Origin: Acidobacteriota bacterium
Lineage (GTDB): Bacteria > Acidobacteriota > UBA890 > WLXD01
Length of the DNA: 19,776 nt
Reading direction: 5' to 3'
Assembly (NCBI GenBank): GCA_022571615.1
Contig: JACZXM010000005.1
Span: forward strand, 1 to 19,776
Shown here in pieces: positions 7,285 to 15,435 of the stretch (the stretch's first letter is position 1; every line of letters begins with the position of its first letter). The position numbers were made by a program, and so were the translations under genes. The notes under the pieces were generated by a model that was given only the letters and a program-made list of their open reading frames with translations, searched no databases and had not been told where the DNA came from.

Positions 7285-8273
7285 CCCTCGCCTCCCAGCT
7301 GATCCGTCGGGCGCCGCTGCACCGTCGATGCCGCAGAACCCCGTTGTGCGTGAACCAAGCTCTCGACGAAGATCTCTCCGGCGCGATAGGAGCTGCGCAC
7401 CAATGGGCCCGAGGCTACGGTGCGGAACCCTTCCGCCTCGCCCAGCCTCCGATAGTGCTCGAACTGCGCCGGGGTCACGAACTCGCGCACCGGAAGGTGC
7501 CGAGCGGTCGGCTGCAGATACTGACCCAGGGTCAGGAAATCGACCCCGACCGAGCGCAGGTCGCGCAGGGTCTGGAGCAGCTCGGCCTCGTTCTCTCCCA
7601 GCCCCAGCATGATCGAGGACTTGGTGTAGGGGACCGATCGATGCGCTTTGGCATGCTCGAGAACCCCGAGCGAGCGACGGTACCCGCAGCGGCTGTCGCG
7701 CACCACCCGCTGCAGGCGCTCGACCGTCTCGATGTTGTGACCGAACACCTCCAAACCGGACTCGCAGACCACATCGATGGCGGATTCCTCGCCCTGGAAG
7801 TCTCCGACCAGCGCCTCGATGATCAGTTGCGGCGCCCTATCCCGCAGCGCACCCACGCACGAGGCGACATGGGCCGCACCACCATCCGGCAGATCGTCGC
7901 GATCGACCATCGTGAGCACCACGTAGCGCAATCCCAGGACGGCCACCGACTCGGCCAGCTTGCGCGGCTCCTCGGCGTCAACCCGGCCGCCGGGATCGCC
8001 GCTGCTGACGGCACAGAAGCGGCAGCCGCGAGTACAGACCCCGCCCAGCAACATGAAGGTAGCCGTACCGCCGCCCCAGCACTCCCCGACGTTTGGACAG
8101 TGGGCCTCCTCGCAGACCGTGTACAGCCCGCGCTCGCGCAGCGTCTTCTTGATGAGGGTGTAGCTCGCGCCCCCCGGAGCCCGAACCCGCAGCCAATCCG
8201 GTTTCGGCTGTCGCTGTCGCGGGGCGGGAACACGCCTGGCACCTCGTTGGTTGACCACCGGAAGCTCGATCAT
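7266..8273 (-). CDS. lipA: Lipoyl synthase
   Basis: A 335-residue radical SAM enzyme that inserts two sulfur atoms into protein-bound octanoyl groups, making the lipoyl arm used by E2. The auxiliary [4Fe-4S] cluster cysteines are Cys54, Cys59 and Cys65 (CEEAHCPNVGEC), and the radical SAM cluster is Cys80, Cys84 and Cys87 (CTRGCRFC). The C-terminal RSSY with its cluster-ligand serine is present. All catalytic residues are intact. About 27 residues extend past the conserved RAGEIF region, and this tail overlaps the first 19 bp of the E1 alpha gene and holds its ribosome site. No lipB or lplA is seen in the window, so octanoyl transfer must be encoded elsewhere. Placement directly before E1 alpha suggests dedicated cofactor supply. 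Confidence 0.97.
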   Translation of the reverse strand: MIELPVVNQRGARRVPAPRQRQPKPDWLRVRAPGGASYTLIKKTLRERGLYTVCEEAHCPNVGECWGGGTATFMLLGGVCTRGCRFCAVSSGDPGGRVDAEEPRKLAESVAVLGLRYVVLTMVDRDDLPDGGAAHVASCVGALRDRAPQLIIEALVGDFQGEESAIDVVCESGLEVFGHNIETVERLQRVVRDSRCGYRRSLGVLEHAKAHRSVPYTKSSIMLGLGENEAELLQTLRDLRSVGVDFLTLGQYLQPTARHLPVREFVTPAQFEHYRRLGEAEGFRTVASGPLVRSSYRAGEIFVESLVHAQRGSAASTVQRRPTDQLGGEGCRTSC

Positions 8274-8291
8274 GCGGCGATTATCCCATAT

Positions 8292-9062
8292 TCACCGCGC
8301 CATTTTTCGACTCAGGCTCGCGCAGCCGAGCCACACGCCGAGCACGGCTGCAAGCGCGATCCACAACAGCTCCAGGAGCCAGGAAGGCGGTACCGCACCG
8401 GTGGCGAGGGGCCGGATCAGATGCACCGCGTGGGTCAGGGGCGAGAGCGTTGACACAACCTGGAGGGCAGCGGGCAGCTCCTGGAGTGGAAAGAAAACGC
8501 CCGAGACGAACAGAACCGGCATGATGAACAGGGCGTAGAAGTGGTTGAGCGCCTCCATTGTGCGGGCGTGCGCGGAAACTGCCAGCGCCACGCCGCCGAA
8601 GAACAGCCCCTGCAACAGGACGGTCCCCAGCACCGGTAGAATCCACCATCCCGGGCTCAGCAAGCGCAGCACCAGAGCGATGATCAGCGTTGCCGCGGCC
8701 GAGACCACTCCCTTGGTGGCGGCGGTCAGGATCTCACCTGCGGCAATGTCGGCGACGCTGAGCGGGGTTGCCAGCATGGCGTCGAAGGTGCGCTGCGACA
8801 TCCGCATGTGCGAAGCCCAGCTGGTCTCGAAACAGGCCGACGACATCGCGGCGCCGGCGATGATCCCAGTTACGAGAAAGGTCATGTAGGGCAGCTCGCC
8901 GATCGGCGGCATCAGCGCGCCCAGCCCGAAGCCCAGGACCGCCAGATAGAACAGCGGATCGGCAAGATGTCCGAGCACATTGCTGAGCCAGACGTGCCGG
9001 TAGGTGGTCACATTGCGCTGCCAGACGCGGAGCGCACGGATGCTCGGAACGAGGTTCCTCAA
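8292..9062 (-). CDS. ABC-2 type transporter permease, NodJ-like
   Basis: A 256-residue integral membrane protein with about six hydrophobic segments and the ABC-2/NodJ pattern. It has MTFLVTGIIAGAAMSSACFE, then a cytoplasmic RTFDAMLATPLSVADIAAGE coupling region, and a late VLFVSGVFFPLQELPAALQ motif followed by SPLTHAVHLIR. It pairs with the ATPase encoded just upstream. The start chosen is TTG at 9062, whose bases overlap the ATPase stop (TTGA), which implies translational coupling. There is no strong separate ribosome site, and a start a few codons further in is possible. The substrate is unknown: NodIJ relatives export lipo-oligosaccharides, but related pairs also export drugs or polysaccharides. 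It ends 18 bp before lipA. Confidence 0.9.
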   Translation of the reverse strand: MRNLVPSIRALRVWQRNVTTYRHVWLSNVLGHLADPLFYLAVLGFGLGALMPPIGELPYMTFLVTGIIAGAAMSSACFETSWASHMRMSQRTFDAMLATPLSVADIAAGEILTAATKGVVSAAATLIIALVLRLLSPGWWILPVLGTVLLQGLFFGGVALAVSAHARTMEALNHFYALFIMPVLFVSGVFFPLQELPAALQVVSTLSPLTHAVHLIRPLATGAVPPSWLLELLWIALAAVLGVWLGCASLSRKMAR

Positions 9063-9976
9063 CGTCGCAGCTCGCGGCCGGTCAGCTGTAGGAACAAATC
9101 CTCCAGCGACGCCGATCGCTCCAGCAGTCGCTCGTGGGGAATGGCAGCGATGGCCCCCCAGTCCAGCTGCCCGCGCGGGTAGATGAACACCGTGTCGCCT
9201 GCTTGTTCACAGTGCGCATCGAGATCGGCCAGCCGCTCCGCCAATCCTTCTCGGCCAGCTTGGGTCGGCCGCAGCTCGATGCAGCGCTCCCCAACATGCT
9301 CGCGTACCAATTCCTCAGGGCGCCCGAGCATGAGGATCTGACCGGCATCGATCACCGCAACCCGGTCGCACAGCTGCGCCGCCTCCTCCATATAGTGGGT
9401 GGTCAGGAGCATCGTCACGCCCGCCGCTCGAAGGCTCCGCAGCCGACCCCAGACCATGTGGCGAGCCTGCGGGTCCAGTCCGGTCGTGGGCTCGTCGAGC
9501 AGCATGAGCTGCGGCGAGTTGATCATGGCGCGAGCCAGTACCAGGCGCCGCTGCATGCCCCCCGACAGGTTGGCCACCGGTTCGTGGGCGCGTTCGTCCA
9601 GTTGTACGAACCGCAACAGCTCGGCGATGCGCTCGTAGGCCTGGCGGCGCCGGATGCCGAAATAGCGGCTGTAGACACGGAGGTTCTCGCGTACCGTCAA
9701 GTCTGGATCGAGGTTGTCGGCCTGCGGCACGACACCCAACCGCGCCTTGATCTGCCGCGCTTGCGAGGCAACGTCGCGCCCCAGAACGCGGAGCTGCCCG
9801 GCGGTCGGCGCCAACACGCACTGGACCATCCGTAGGGTGGTGGTCTTGCCGGCGCCGTTGACCCCGAGAAAACCGAAGCACTCGCCCTGCTCGACGCGAA
9901 AGTCGATTCCTGCTACCGCCTCCAGATCCCCGTATCGTTTGACCAGTCCGCGCGCCAGGATGACTTCGCTCGGCAT
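9059..9976 (-). CDS. ABC transporter ATP-binding protein, NodI/DrrA-like
   Basis: A 305-residue nucleotide-binding subunit. It shows Walker A GVNGAGKT at 38-45, a Q-loop near [18 protein letters not shown], signature LSGGM at 137-141, Walker B LMLLDEP at 157-163 and the switch His194 in TTHY. The C-terminal portion (about 225-305) is the accessory region common in ABC-2 ATPases. The start is set at the ATG at 9976, which has AGGA five bases upstream. An in-frame ATG at 10066 would cross the thyA start and adds residues unrelated to the family. It is the first gene of the minus-strand block and is divergent from thyA across 80 bp. Confidence 0.93.
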   Translation of the reverse strand: MPSEVILARGLVKRYGDLEAVAGIDFRVEQGECFGFLGVNGAGKTTTLRMVQCVLAPTAGQLRVLGRDVASQARQIKARLGVVPQADNLDPDLTVRENLRVYSRYFGIRRRQAYERIAELLRFVQLDERAHEPVANLSGGMQRRLVLARAMINSPQLMLLDEPTTGLDPQARHMVWGRLRSLRAAGVTMLLTTHYMEEAAQLCDRVAVIDAGQILMLGRPEELVREHVGERCIELRPTQAGREGLAERLADLDAHCEQAGDTVFIYPRGQLDWGAIAAIPHERLLERSASLEDLFLQLTGRELRR

Positions 9977-10056
9977 GTTGCGTCCTGTACAGACCGTGGT
10001 GCTCGTGGGTACCTGACCGGCGTGCGACAATGCGCCGTCGGAGAGGAGCGAGCAGA
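9977..10056. promoter_or_regulatory. Divergent intergenic region, ABC block / thyA
   Basis: These 80 bp separate the first codons of the minus-strand ABC ATPase and plus-strand thyA, so promoters for both must lie here or within the neighbouring genes. I could not place a convincing -35/-10 pair on either strand. A GACAAT at 10025-10030 is a possible -10 for thyA, without a good -35. The thyA Shine-Dalgarno GAGAGGAG is at 10041-10048. Confidence 0.4.
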
Positions 10057-10851
10057 ATGAAACCATACCTCGATTTGATGCGTTCCGTGCTGGAGAACGG
10101 CGCCCCGAAGGCGGATCGCACCGGCACCGGCACGCGCAGCATCTTCGGCTACCAAGTGCGCTTCGATCTCGCCGAAGGATTCCCGCTGCTGACGACCAAG
10201 AAGATCCACCTCAAGTCGGTCATCTACGAGTTGCTGTGGCTGCTGCGCGGAGATACCAACGTCGCTTACCTGCAAGAGCATGGGGTGAGTATCTGGAACA
10301 AATGGGCCGACGAGAACGGAGATCTCGGCCCGATCTACGGCCACCAGTGGCGTTCCTGGCCGGCGCGCGACGGCTCCACCATCGACCAGATCGCCTGGGT
10401 CACGGAACAGATCCGCTCCAACCCCACGTCGCGCCGATTGCTGGTGAGCGCGTGGAACCCCGCCGACCTCGAGCGCATGGCGCTGCCCCCGTGCCACACG
10501 CTGTTCCAGTTCTACGTGCGCGCCGGGCGCCTCTCGTGCCAGCTGTACCAGCGCAGCGCTGACGTGTTTCTGGGTGTGCCGTTCAACATCGCCTCGTACG
10601 CATTGCTGACGACGATGATGGCGCAGGTCACGGGGCTGCAGCCGGGCGAGTTCGTGCACACCTTCGGTGACGTGCACCTGTACAGCAACCACCTGGAGCA
10701 GGCGCGCGAGCAACTATCGCGGACCCCGAGTCCGCTACCGCACATCCGCCTGAACCCGGCGGTCGGCGAGTTGCTCGAGTTCCGCTATGAGGACTTCGAG
10801 CTCTCCGGCTACGACCCTCAACCGCACATCAAGGCGCCGGTGGCAGTGTGA
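10057..10851 (+). CDS. thyA: Thymidylate synthase
   Basis: A 264-residue enzyme that methylates dUMP to dTMP using methylene-tetrahydrofolate, releasing dihydrofolate. The catalytic Cys146 lies in [13 protein letters not shown], exactly at the classical numbering. The dUMP-binding [23 protein letters not shown], the DRTGTGT loop (20-26) and the C-terminal HIKAPVAV are all present. Length equals the standard ThyA. The ATG at 10057 is chosen over an ATG at 10030 because GAGAGGAG precedes it by the right distance and MKPYLDLM is the conserved start. It overlaps folA by 4 bp, so the two enzymes of the thymidylate cycle are translationally coupled. Confidence 0.98.
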   Translation: MKPYLDLMRSVLENGAPKADRTGTGTRSIFGYQVRFDLAEGFPLLTTKKIHLKSVIYELLWLLRGDTNVAYLQEHGVSIWNKWADENGDLGPIYGHQWRSWPARDGSTIDQIAWVTEQIRSNPTSRRLLVSAWNPADLERMALPPCHTLFQFYVRAGRLSCQLYQRSADVFLGVPFNIASYALLTTMMAQVTGLQPGEFVHTFGDVHLYSNHLEQAREQLSRTPSPLPHIRLNPAVGELLEFRYEDFELSGYDPQPHIKAPVAV

Positions 10852-11378
10852 GGCTATCGCTGATTGTGGCGGTGGCCGACAACGGCGTCATCGGCCGCGA
10901 CAACCAGCTCCCTTGGCATCTGCCGGCCGATCTGAAGCGCTTCAAGGCGCTCACGCTCGGTCATGCGGTGATCATGGGCCGCCGCACGTTCGAGTCGATC
11001 GGCCTTGCACTGCCGGGGCGACGCAACCTGGTGCTGAGCCGCGATCCGGAGTACTCGGCGCCCGGAATCGAGCTCTTTGGCTCGCTGACCGAGGCGCTCG
11101 AAGGCGCCCGCCAAGCAGGCGAGGTGTTCGTGCTCGGCGGCGCGGCCGTGTTCGCCGAGGCGCTCGGGCATGCCGATCGCATCTACCTGACCCGAGTACA
11201 TGCACCGGTTGCCGGCGACACCCGTTTTCCGGAGTTGGACCCCCGGCTCTGGCGACAGGTCGCGGACGAGCCGCATGCGGCGGACAGCGACAATCCCCTC
11301 GCCTACGACTTCCAGATCTGGGAGCGACGTGCCGTCGATGAACCGAGAGAGGAACGCAGCAGGGCATCTGTCGGATGA
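10848..11378 (+). CDS. folA: Dihydrofolate reductase
   Basis: A 176-residue enzyme that reduces the dihydrofolate made by ThyA back to tetrahydrofolate with NADPH. It shows [29 protein letters not shown] with the catalytic Asp28, [10 protein letters not shown] near 43-52, and the NADPH-binding [15 protein letters not shown]. The conserved fold ends near YDFQIWERR. About 15 residues after it ([15 protein letters not shown]) look non-conserved and are encoded in repeat DNA that also supplies the stop codon. The start is GTG, overlapping the thyA stop as GTGA. It converges with the large FG-GAP protein gene. Confidence 0.97.
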   Translation: MRLSLIVAVADNGVIGRDNQLPWHLPADLKRFKALTLGHAVIMGRRTFESIGLALPGRRNLVLSRDPEYSAPGIELFGSLTEALEGARQAGEVFVLGGAAVFAEALGHADRIYLTRVHAPVAGDTRFPELDPRLWRQVADEPHAADSDNPLAYDFQIWERRAVDEPREERSRASVG

Positions 11379-11397
11379 AGCGGAGGGAACGCAGCAG
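11351..11397 (+). repeat. 12-bp direct repeat GGAACGCAGCAG, 35-bp period
   Basis: GGAACGCAGCAG occurs at 11351-11362, inside the end of folA, and again at 11386-11397 just past the stop. The first may be a degenerate tandem copy of the unit seen at 11373-11412, meaning the folA tail was extended through repeat sequence. Confidence 0.65.
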
Positions 11398-11412
11398 AGA
11401 ATGAGGTCGAGC
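11373..11412 (+). repeat. 40-bp repeat copy (c) that supplies the folA stop codon
   Basis: It begins GGATGAAG, where GGA is the last folA codon and TGA its stop. It continues GGAGGGAACGCAGC, AGAGA and TGAGGTCGAGC. It is 35/40 identical to the minus-strand copy at 150-189 and has the same position relative to the stop codon. The 80-bp convergent region 11379-11458 between folA and the next gene holds no other feature I can see. Confidence 0.8.
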
Positions 11413-11458
11413 GGGAGATCAATCGTCGTCCTCGCCGCGGCCGGCGGGCGTCTTGGCG

Positions 11459-14400
11459 CTACTGAGCTGTGGCCGACCCGGCATTCAGGGGCCGGTTGAT
11501 CCGGCGCGCACCCCGCGTGTTGTACTGCCGCAGGTACTCCCGGTGCTCGGGCGTATCGGGATAGCTCTCGTCGAGCCGGTAGGGATACGAGCTCATGGCG
11601 TGGAATGGCAGCGGCTCGACGCGGTCGCCGTGAATCGTGTTGGGATCGCCGTCCTTGACCCAGCCGTTCAGGTACACCAGCCAGTCGCGGCGCCACCCCT
11701 GGGGCAGCTCCGGTAGCTCGTCGCGGAACCGCACCGTGACCTCGTCGCCGGTGCCAACGATGACGTAGCGATCGTCGGCCGCCTGCAGCAGCTCGCCGAC
11801 CCGGCCGTAGCGCGTATAGGAGCCGCGATGCTGGTCCCAGTTGGAAACCGGTTGCACCGATGCGTACTCGAAGGTCTCGAAGCCGTCGGAGGTCCGGTGC
11901 AAGCGCGAGAAGCCACGGAAGCGCAGCTCCGCTGACTCGGGCCCGAGCACGTGCACCCGGACCGGCGCCTCGATCGCCGAGCCGACGGCACGCACGGGCA
12001 TCGGTCCGGTGCGCGGCACCCCCCACTCTCGCCGCCAGTCTGCGGCCAGGAGCACCTGAGCAAGGTCATCTCCGAGCGCGGTAAAGGCAGCGTCCCAGTA
12101 CAGCCGCAGGGTGGTCACGATCCGCACCCTGGGATCGGCACGATCGATATGCTCGGACAGGTCCACGACCAGGGTCGAGTTCTTCGCATTCGGCAGGCCG
12201 ATGTCCTCGATCGCGGTCCGCCAACCGCCGTTGCCATCGGGCACCTGCAGCCTCACCGGCTCGAACCCGACTCGCGGATCCTCGTCGACGACCAGGTTCA
12301 CGCTGCTGGTGGCCCAGTACACCCACCCAGTGAGAAACAGGTGCACCGACTCACCCTCGGGTATGTTGCCCAGATTCAGCTCCAGGCCATGCGGGGTGGC
12401 TAGGCCCTCGTAAAGATAGGGATCGAACGGCTTTGCCCAGTCGCGATCCACGGCCCGCAATTGCCCTGTCCAATCCCGGCCGTTGAGGTCCCGCGCTTGC
12501 ACCGGCTGCGACTGGCCGACGACAAAGAGCCGGAACTGTGGGTGCGGCGGAGGTGCGAAGCGCTCGTTCGGGAAGACCTGCGTTCCCTGTGGATGGTCCA
12601 CTGCCAGTAGCCGGATCGCGTCGAGATAGCCGGTTTCGCGAAGCTCCTCGGTAAAGCGCAACTCGTACGCCCCGTCGCGGGCGCGGAGCGCCTCGCCCGG
12701 CACCGGGACGTACTCGTCGAAGTCGGCCGGATGGACGACCCCGGCGGCCAGCGGCATGCCGAGCGGCGCCACTCCGAGCACCTCGTTGATGAAGCGCCAC
12801 TGGCTGCCGTCCCAGGTGTAGAGCAAGGGGCAGGAGCCCTCGAGGCGCTCGACCTCGGCCACCGGCCCCAGCAGCCGATTGGCGTCGACGCCAATCTCGT
12901 TCTGGATGATCCCGTTGGGCCAGGTGATCCGCACCACATCCGCCCGCGAAGCGTCCCCCAGGCCGACGTGCAAGCGGCGCCGCCGTTGCGGCCGCAACAA
13001 GTACAGCCCTCCGGCCTTGACCTCGATGGTCGCGCCGATGCCCCGGAGGTTGTTCTTGACACCGTCGAGGCTGATCTCGAGCCACCCCGCCAGGGGCTCG
13101 GGTTGTTGGTGCCAGACCGGACCCTCGTCCGTCTCCACCAGCAGGTCGATAGCTCCGTCACCGTTGCCGTCGAGCGCATCCAGCAGCCGCGCGCCGGCGA
13201 TGATCTCGCCCGCCGGCAGGAACTCCAGGTTGCCGCGGTTGATTAGCACGCGCACACCGTCGCCGGAGCCGAGCACCAGATCCAAGAAACCGTCGTTGTT
13301 CATATCCGCGGCGACGATGCGATCTATCGAGCCCAGCTTGGCGCCGCTCAAGGAGGCCGCGCTTTGGAAGGTACCGTCGCCCTTGTTGTGCAGCAGGGTG
13401 AGCCCCTGGGGGCCGACGAGAGCCAGATCGAGAGCTCCGTCGTTGTCGAGATCCTCGGCGACGGCGGCGACGGAACTTGATGGACCTGCCGCACCCACCG
13501 CCGCTGCGATCTCCTCGAAGCGCCCGCCCCGGGCATTGCTGTATAGAGCGTTGCCGGCACCCTGGCGGACGATGTACAGGTCGACATCATGGTCGCCGTC
13601 GAAGTCTCCCCAGAGTGCGCCGAGCGCCGGGGCCGGATCGCCGAGCCCGGCGTCGTCGGTCACCTCAACGAACTTGCCACCGCCGCGGTTGCTCACCAGC
13701 CGCACGCCCCTCTCCCCCGCAGCATCGGTCACCAGGATGTCGAGATCCCCGTCGTGGTCGAAGTCCACCCAGGTTACCGAGGATGCGTTGACGGTTTCTG
13801 GAAACCCATCGACCGGCACCGGCTCGAAACGCCGATCGCCACCCTGGCCGGAGGTATTGCGATAAAGGTGCCCTCCGTCGGCAGCGGCGACGTATAGATC
13901 CGGCGCTCCGTCACGATCGTAGTCGCCCAGCCCCGCCGGGCCCTCGGCAGTGACCATGGGCTGGCGTGCGCCGTCAGGCCACACCAAGGCACCGGAGGCG
14001 CCGAGCCGCAACAGCGTGGTTGCCCCGTCGTTAAGCTCTGCCGTCAACCACACACCAGCGCCGGATCCGTCGGCCACCCGACGTTGTACGAACCGGACCT
14101 TGACGCCGCTCCCCGGGTCAGCCGCGACCAGATTCCGCCGCGGGACCACGACGCGCTTGTAACGGCTGGCCTCGAGTGCCGCCGGCGCCCGTTGGGCTTG
14201 TGACAGCCTGCGCCTGTGTTCCTGGTAACGCTCCAGATAGGGACGTGCTTCTTGCGGCCCGCGTGCGCGGGCCAGGAGCATGCCGTGACGATAGAGACTC
14301 GATACGTAGTGCTGAAGGCCGATGTCGAAGCCGACCGCGATGACGCGGTCGTATTGCTCCTTGGCCGCCTCTGCATCCCCGAGCGTCTCGAGCGTCGCAC

Positions 14401-14851
14401 CGAGGTTGTAGTGGATCGTAGGATCGGTCGGGTCAAGCTCGACCGCACGACGAAAATCTGCCAGCGCTGCCTCGGCCTCACCACCGCGACGATGGATCAA
14501 CCCCAGCAGATAGTGCACCGCGGGGAGCGAGGCATCGCGCGCCATGGCGGCTTGCAGCGCCTCGGTAGCCCCGGAGTCGTCGGTCGCCTCGTAGCGCGCC
14601 AGCGCCAGATTCACCAGGTCCTGCGCACTCGCCTGCGTGCTCGCCGCCACCTGGGCGAACACCGCTGCTGCATCGACGAACTGCTTCTCCTCGAAGAGCG
14701 CTTGCCCGCGGTTGCGCAACGGCTGGACCTCTCCCGTCTGGGCGCTCGAGAACGTCCATGCCAAGGGCAAGAGGGTCGCCGCAAACAGGGCGGTCGCCCC
14801 CAACCCGCGCAGGTGGCGGGCGGCTCGGAACATCGATCCGGTGTCGGTCAC
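11459..14851 (-). CDS. Large TPR / FG-GAP (VCBS) / ASPIC-UnbV protein, probably exported
   Basis: A 1130-residue protein of unknown function. A hydrophobic segment (about 18-36) after an Arg-containing start suggests a signal peptide or membrane anchor. Residues about 43-175 form TPR repeats (EAALADFRRAVELDPTDPTIHYNLG). Six calcium-binding FG-GAP/VCBS-like strands follow: GDYDRDGAPD, VDFDHDGDLD, GDFDGDHDVD, EDLDNDGALD, ADMNNDGFLD and LDGNGDGAID (about 309-570), the pattern of a beta-propeller. An ASPIC/UnbV-type segment spans about 588-650 (NNLRGIGATIEVKAG...RITWPNGIIQ). The last 455 or so residues start at CPLLYTWDGSQWRFINEVLGVAPLG and hold no domain I can name. Only Cys674 was noticed in the part I counted. 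A periplasmic or outer-surface scaffold or binding role is an inference. It is divergent from the BON gene across 166 bp. Confidence 0.85.
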   Translation of the reverse strand: MTDTGSMFRAARHLRGLGATALFAATLLPLAWTFSSAQTGEVQPLRNRGQALFEEKQFVDAAAVFAQVAASTQASAQDLVNLALARYEATDDSGATEALQAAMARDASLPAVHYLLGLIHRRGGEAEAALADFRRAVELDPTDPTIHYNLGATLETLGDAEAAKEQYDRVIAVGFDIGLQHYVSSLYRHGMLLARARGPQEARPYLERYQEHRRRLSQAQRAPAALEASRYKRVVVPRRNLVAADPGSGVKVRFVQRRVADGSGAGVWLTAELNDGATTLLRLGASGALVWPDGARQPMVTAEGPAGLGDYDRDGAPDLYVAAADGGHLYRNTSGQGGDRRFEPVPVDGFPETVNASSVTWVDFDHDGDLDILVTDAAGERGVRLVSNRGGGKFVEVTDDAGLGDPAPALGALWGDFDGDHDVDLYIVRQGAGNALYSNARGGRFEEIAAAVGAAGPSSSVAAVAEDLDNDGALDLALVGPQGLTLLHNKGDGTFQSAASLSGAKLGSIDRIVAADMNNDGFLDLVLGSGDGVRVLINRGNLEFLPAGEIIAGARLLDALDGNGDGAIDLLVETDEGPVWHQQPEPLAGWLEISLDGVKNNLRGIGATIEVKAGGLYLLRPQRRRRLHVGLGDASRADVVRITWPNGIIQNEIGVDANRLLGPVAEVERLEGSCPLLYTWDGSQWRFINEVLGVAPLGMPLAAGVVHPADFDEYVPVPGEALRARDGAYELRFTEELRETGYLDAIRLLAVDHPQGTQVFPNERFAPPPHPQFRLFVVGQSQPVQARDLNGRDWTGQLRAVDRDWAKPFDPYLYEGLATPHGLELNLGNIPEGESVHLFLTGWVYWATSSVNLVVDEDPRVGFEPVRLQVPDGNGGWRTAIEDIGLPNAKNSTLVVDLSEHIDRADPRVRIVTTLRLYWDAAFTALGDDLAQVLLAADWRREWGVPRTGPMPVRAVGSAIEAPVRVHVLGPESAELRFRGFSRLHRTSDGFETFEYASVQPVSNWDQHRGSYTRYGRVGELLQAADDRYVIVGTGDEVTVRFRDELPELPQGWRRDWLVYLNGWVKDGDPNTIHGDRVEPLPFHAMSSYPYRLDESYPDTPEHREYLRQYNTRGARRINRPLNAGSATAQ

Positions 14852-14972
14852 GACTTCAGGCTCCGCGATGAAAGGGTGATACGGCGGGTCGATTCGACGG
14901 CTCTGTCGAGTCTATCCGGAACCGTCGTCGTGGGCATTGCGATCCTGTAGCCGCCCCTGCAGACTGAAGAGG

Positions 14973-14986
14973 GTGCGGCACCGCAC
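14973..14986. promoter_or_regulatory. Small palindrome upstream of BON gene
   Basis: GTGCGG and CCGCAC flank a 2-base centre, 31 bp before the BON gene start in the 166-bp divergent region 14852-15017. It could be an operator, but a 6-bp GC-rich dyad is weak evidence. No clear promoter pair was found in this region. Confidence 0.25.
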
Positions 14987-15017
14987 GGGATGAGCCGCGT
15001 AGACCGGGGGGAAGAAC

Positions 15018-15386
15018 ATGTTGCGTACCATGATGGCGTTTCTGTTCGGGTTGGTCACCGGCATCGCTTTGATTTACATGCTCGATGGGCCGCTGGATTT
15101 CAAGTTGCTGCGCGAGGACGCGAGCAAAGCCCTGGACGCGGTCGGACGCACAGCGCGCGATCTGAAGCTGGAAACGGCAGTCCGTACGGCACTGGCATTG
15201 CACAAGGACTTCGACTTGTTCGGCGGCGTCCATGTCGATGTCGAGGTCGATCATGTGACCTTGAGCGGCACGGTGGGATCCAACGACCAGCGTAAGCTCG
15301 CCGAGATCATCGCTCGTGGTGTGGACGACGTCGAGAGTGTCGAAAACCAGCTCGTCGTGCATCGCCCCCGCGACGAGTTGCCATGA
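15018..15386 (+). CDS. Membrane-anchored BON-domain protein
   Basis: A 122-residue protein with one N-terminal hydrophobic helix (about 4-21, MMAFLFGLVTGIALIYML), then a soluble part with a BON-like domain at about 50-115. The latter shows VRTALALHKDFDLFGGVHVDVEVDHVTLSGTVGSNDQRKLAEIIARGVDDVESVENQLVV. BON domains bind phospholipid or envelope surfaces in proteins such as OsmY, usually with an envelope-stress role. The helix could be an inner-membrane anchor. The ATG at 15018 follows a GGGGGGA ribosome site. It converges with the beta-barrel gene across 49 bp, which contain a palindromic repeat. Confidence 0.85.
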   Translation: MLRTMMAFLFGLVTGIALIYMLDGPLDFKLLREDASKALDAVGRTARDLKLETAVRTALALHKDFDLFGGVHVDVEVDHVTLSGTVGSNDQRKLAEIIARGVDDVESVENQLVVHRPRDELP

Positions 15387-15406
15387 CGTGTGGATGGGCC
15401 ACTTTC

Positions 15407-15432
15407 ACCACGGCCTGCTAGCAGGCCGTGGT
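15407..15432. repeat. Palindromic intergenic repeat, copy 2 (perfect, 26 bp)
   Basis: The half-site ACCACGGCCTGCT is followed by its exact reverse complement, centred on CTAG at 15418-15421. It lies in the 49-bp convergent gap between the BON and beta-barrel genes. It matches 37-60 in 23 of 24 bases over the shared core. The stem is long enough to end or protect transcripts from both sides, but no T-run follows. It could also be a REP-like element moved by a RAYT transposase. Confidence 0.85.
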
Positions 15433-15435
15433 AGG

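Noticed and set aside
9977..10066. Longer N-terminus of the ABC ATPase from an ATG at 10066
   Set aside because: It would overlap the thyA start and adds 30 residues absent from the family. The ATG at 9976 has a ribosome site.
9913..10713. A 266-codon minus-strand frame opposite thyA
   Set aside because: It is antisense to thyA with all ThyA motifs intact, and its protein resembles nothing recognisable.
10854..12026. A 390-codon minus-strand frame opposite folA and the FG-GAP gene end
   Set aside because: It overlaps two recognised genes and has Arg- and Ala-rich composition typical of an out-of-frame reading.
15407..15432. Classical intrinsic terminator
   Set aside because: The stem is strong but no T-run follows on either strand, and a near-identical copy elsewhere points to a repeat family.
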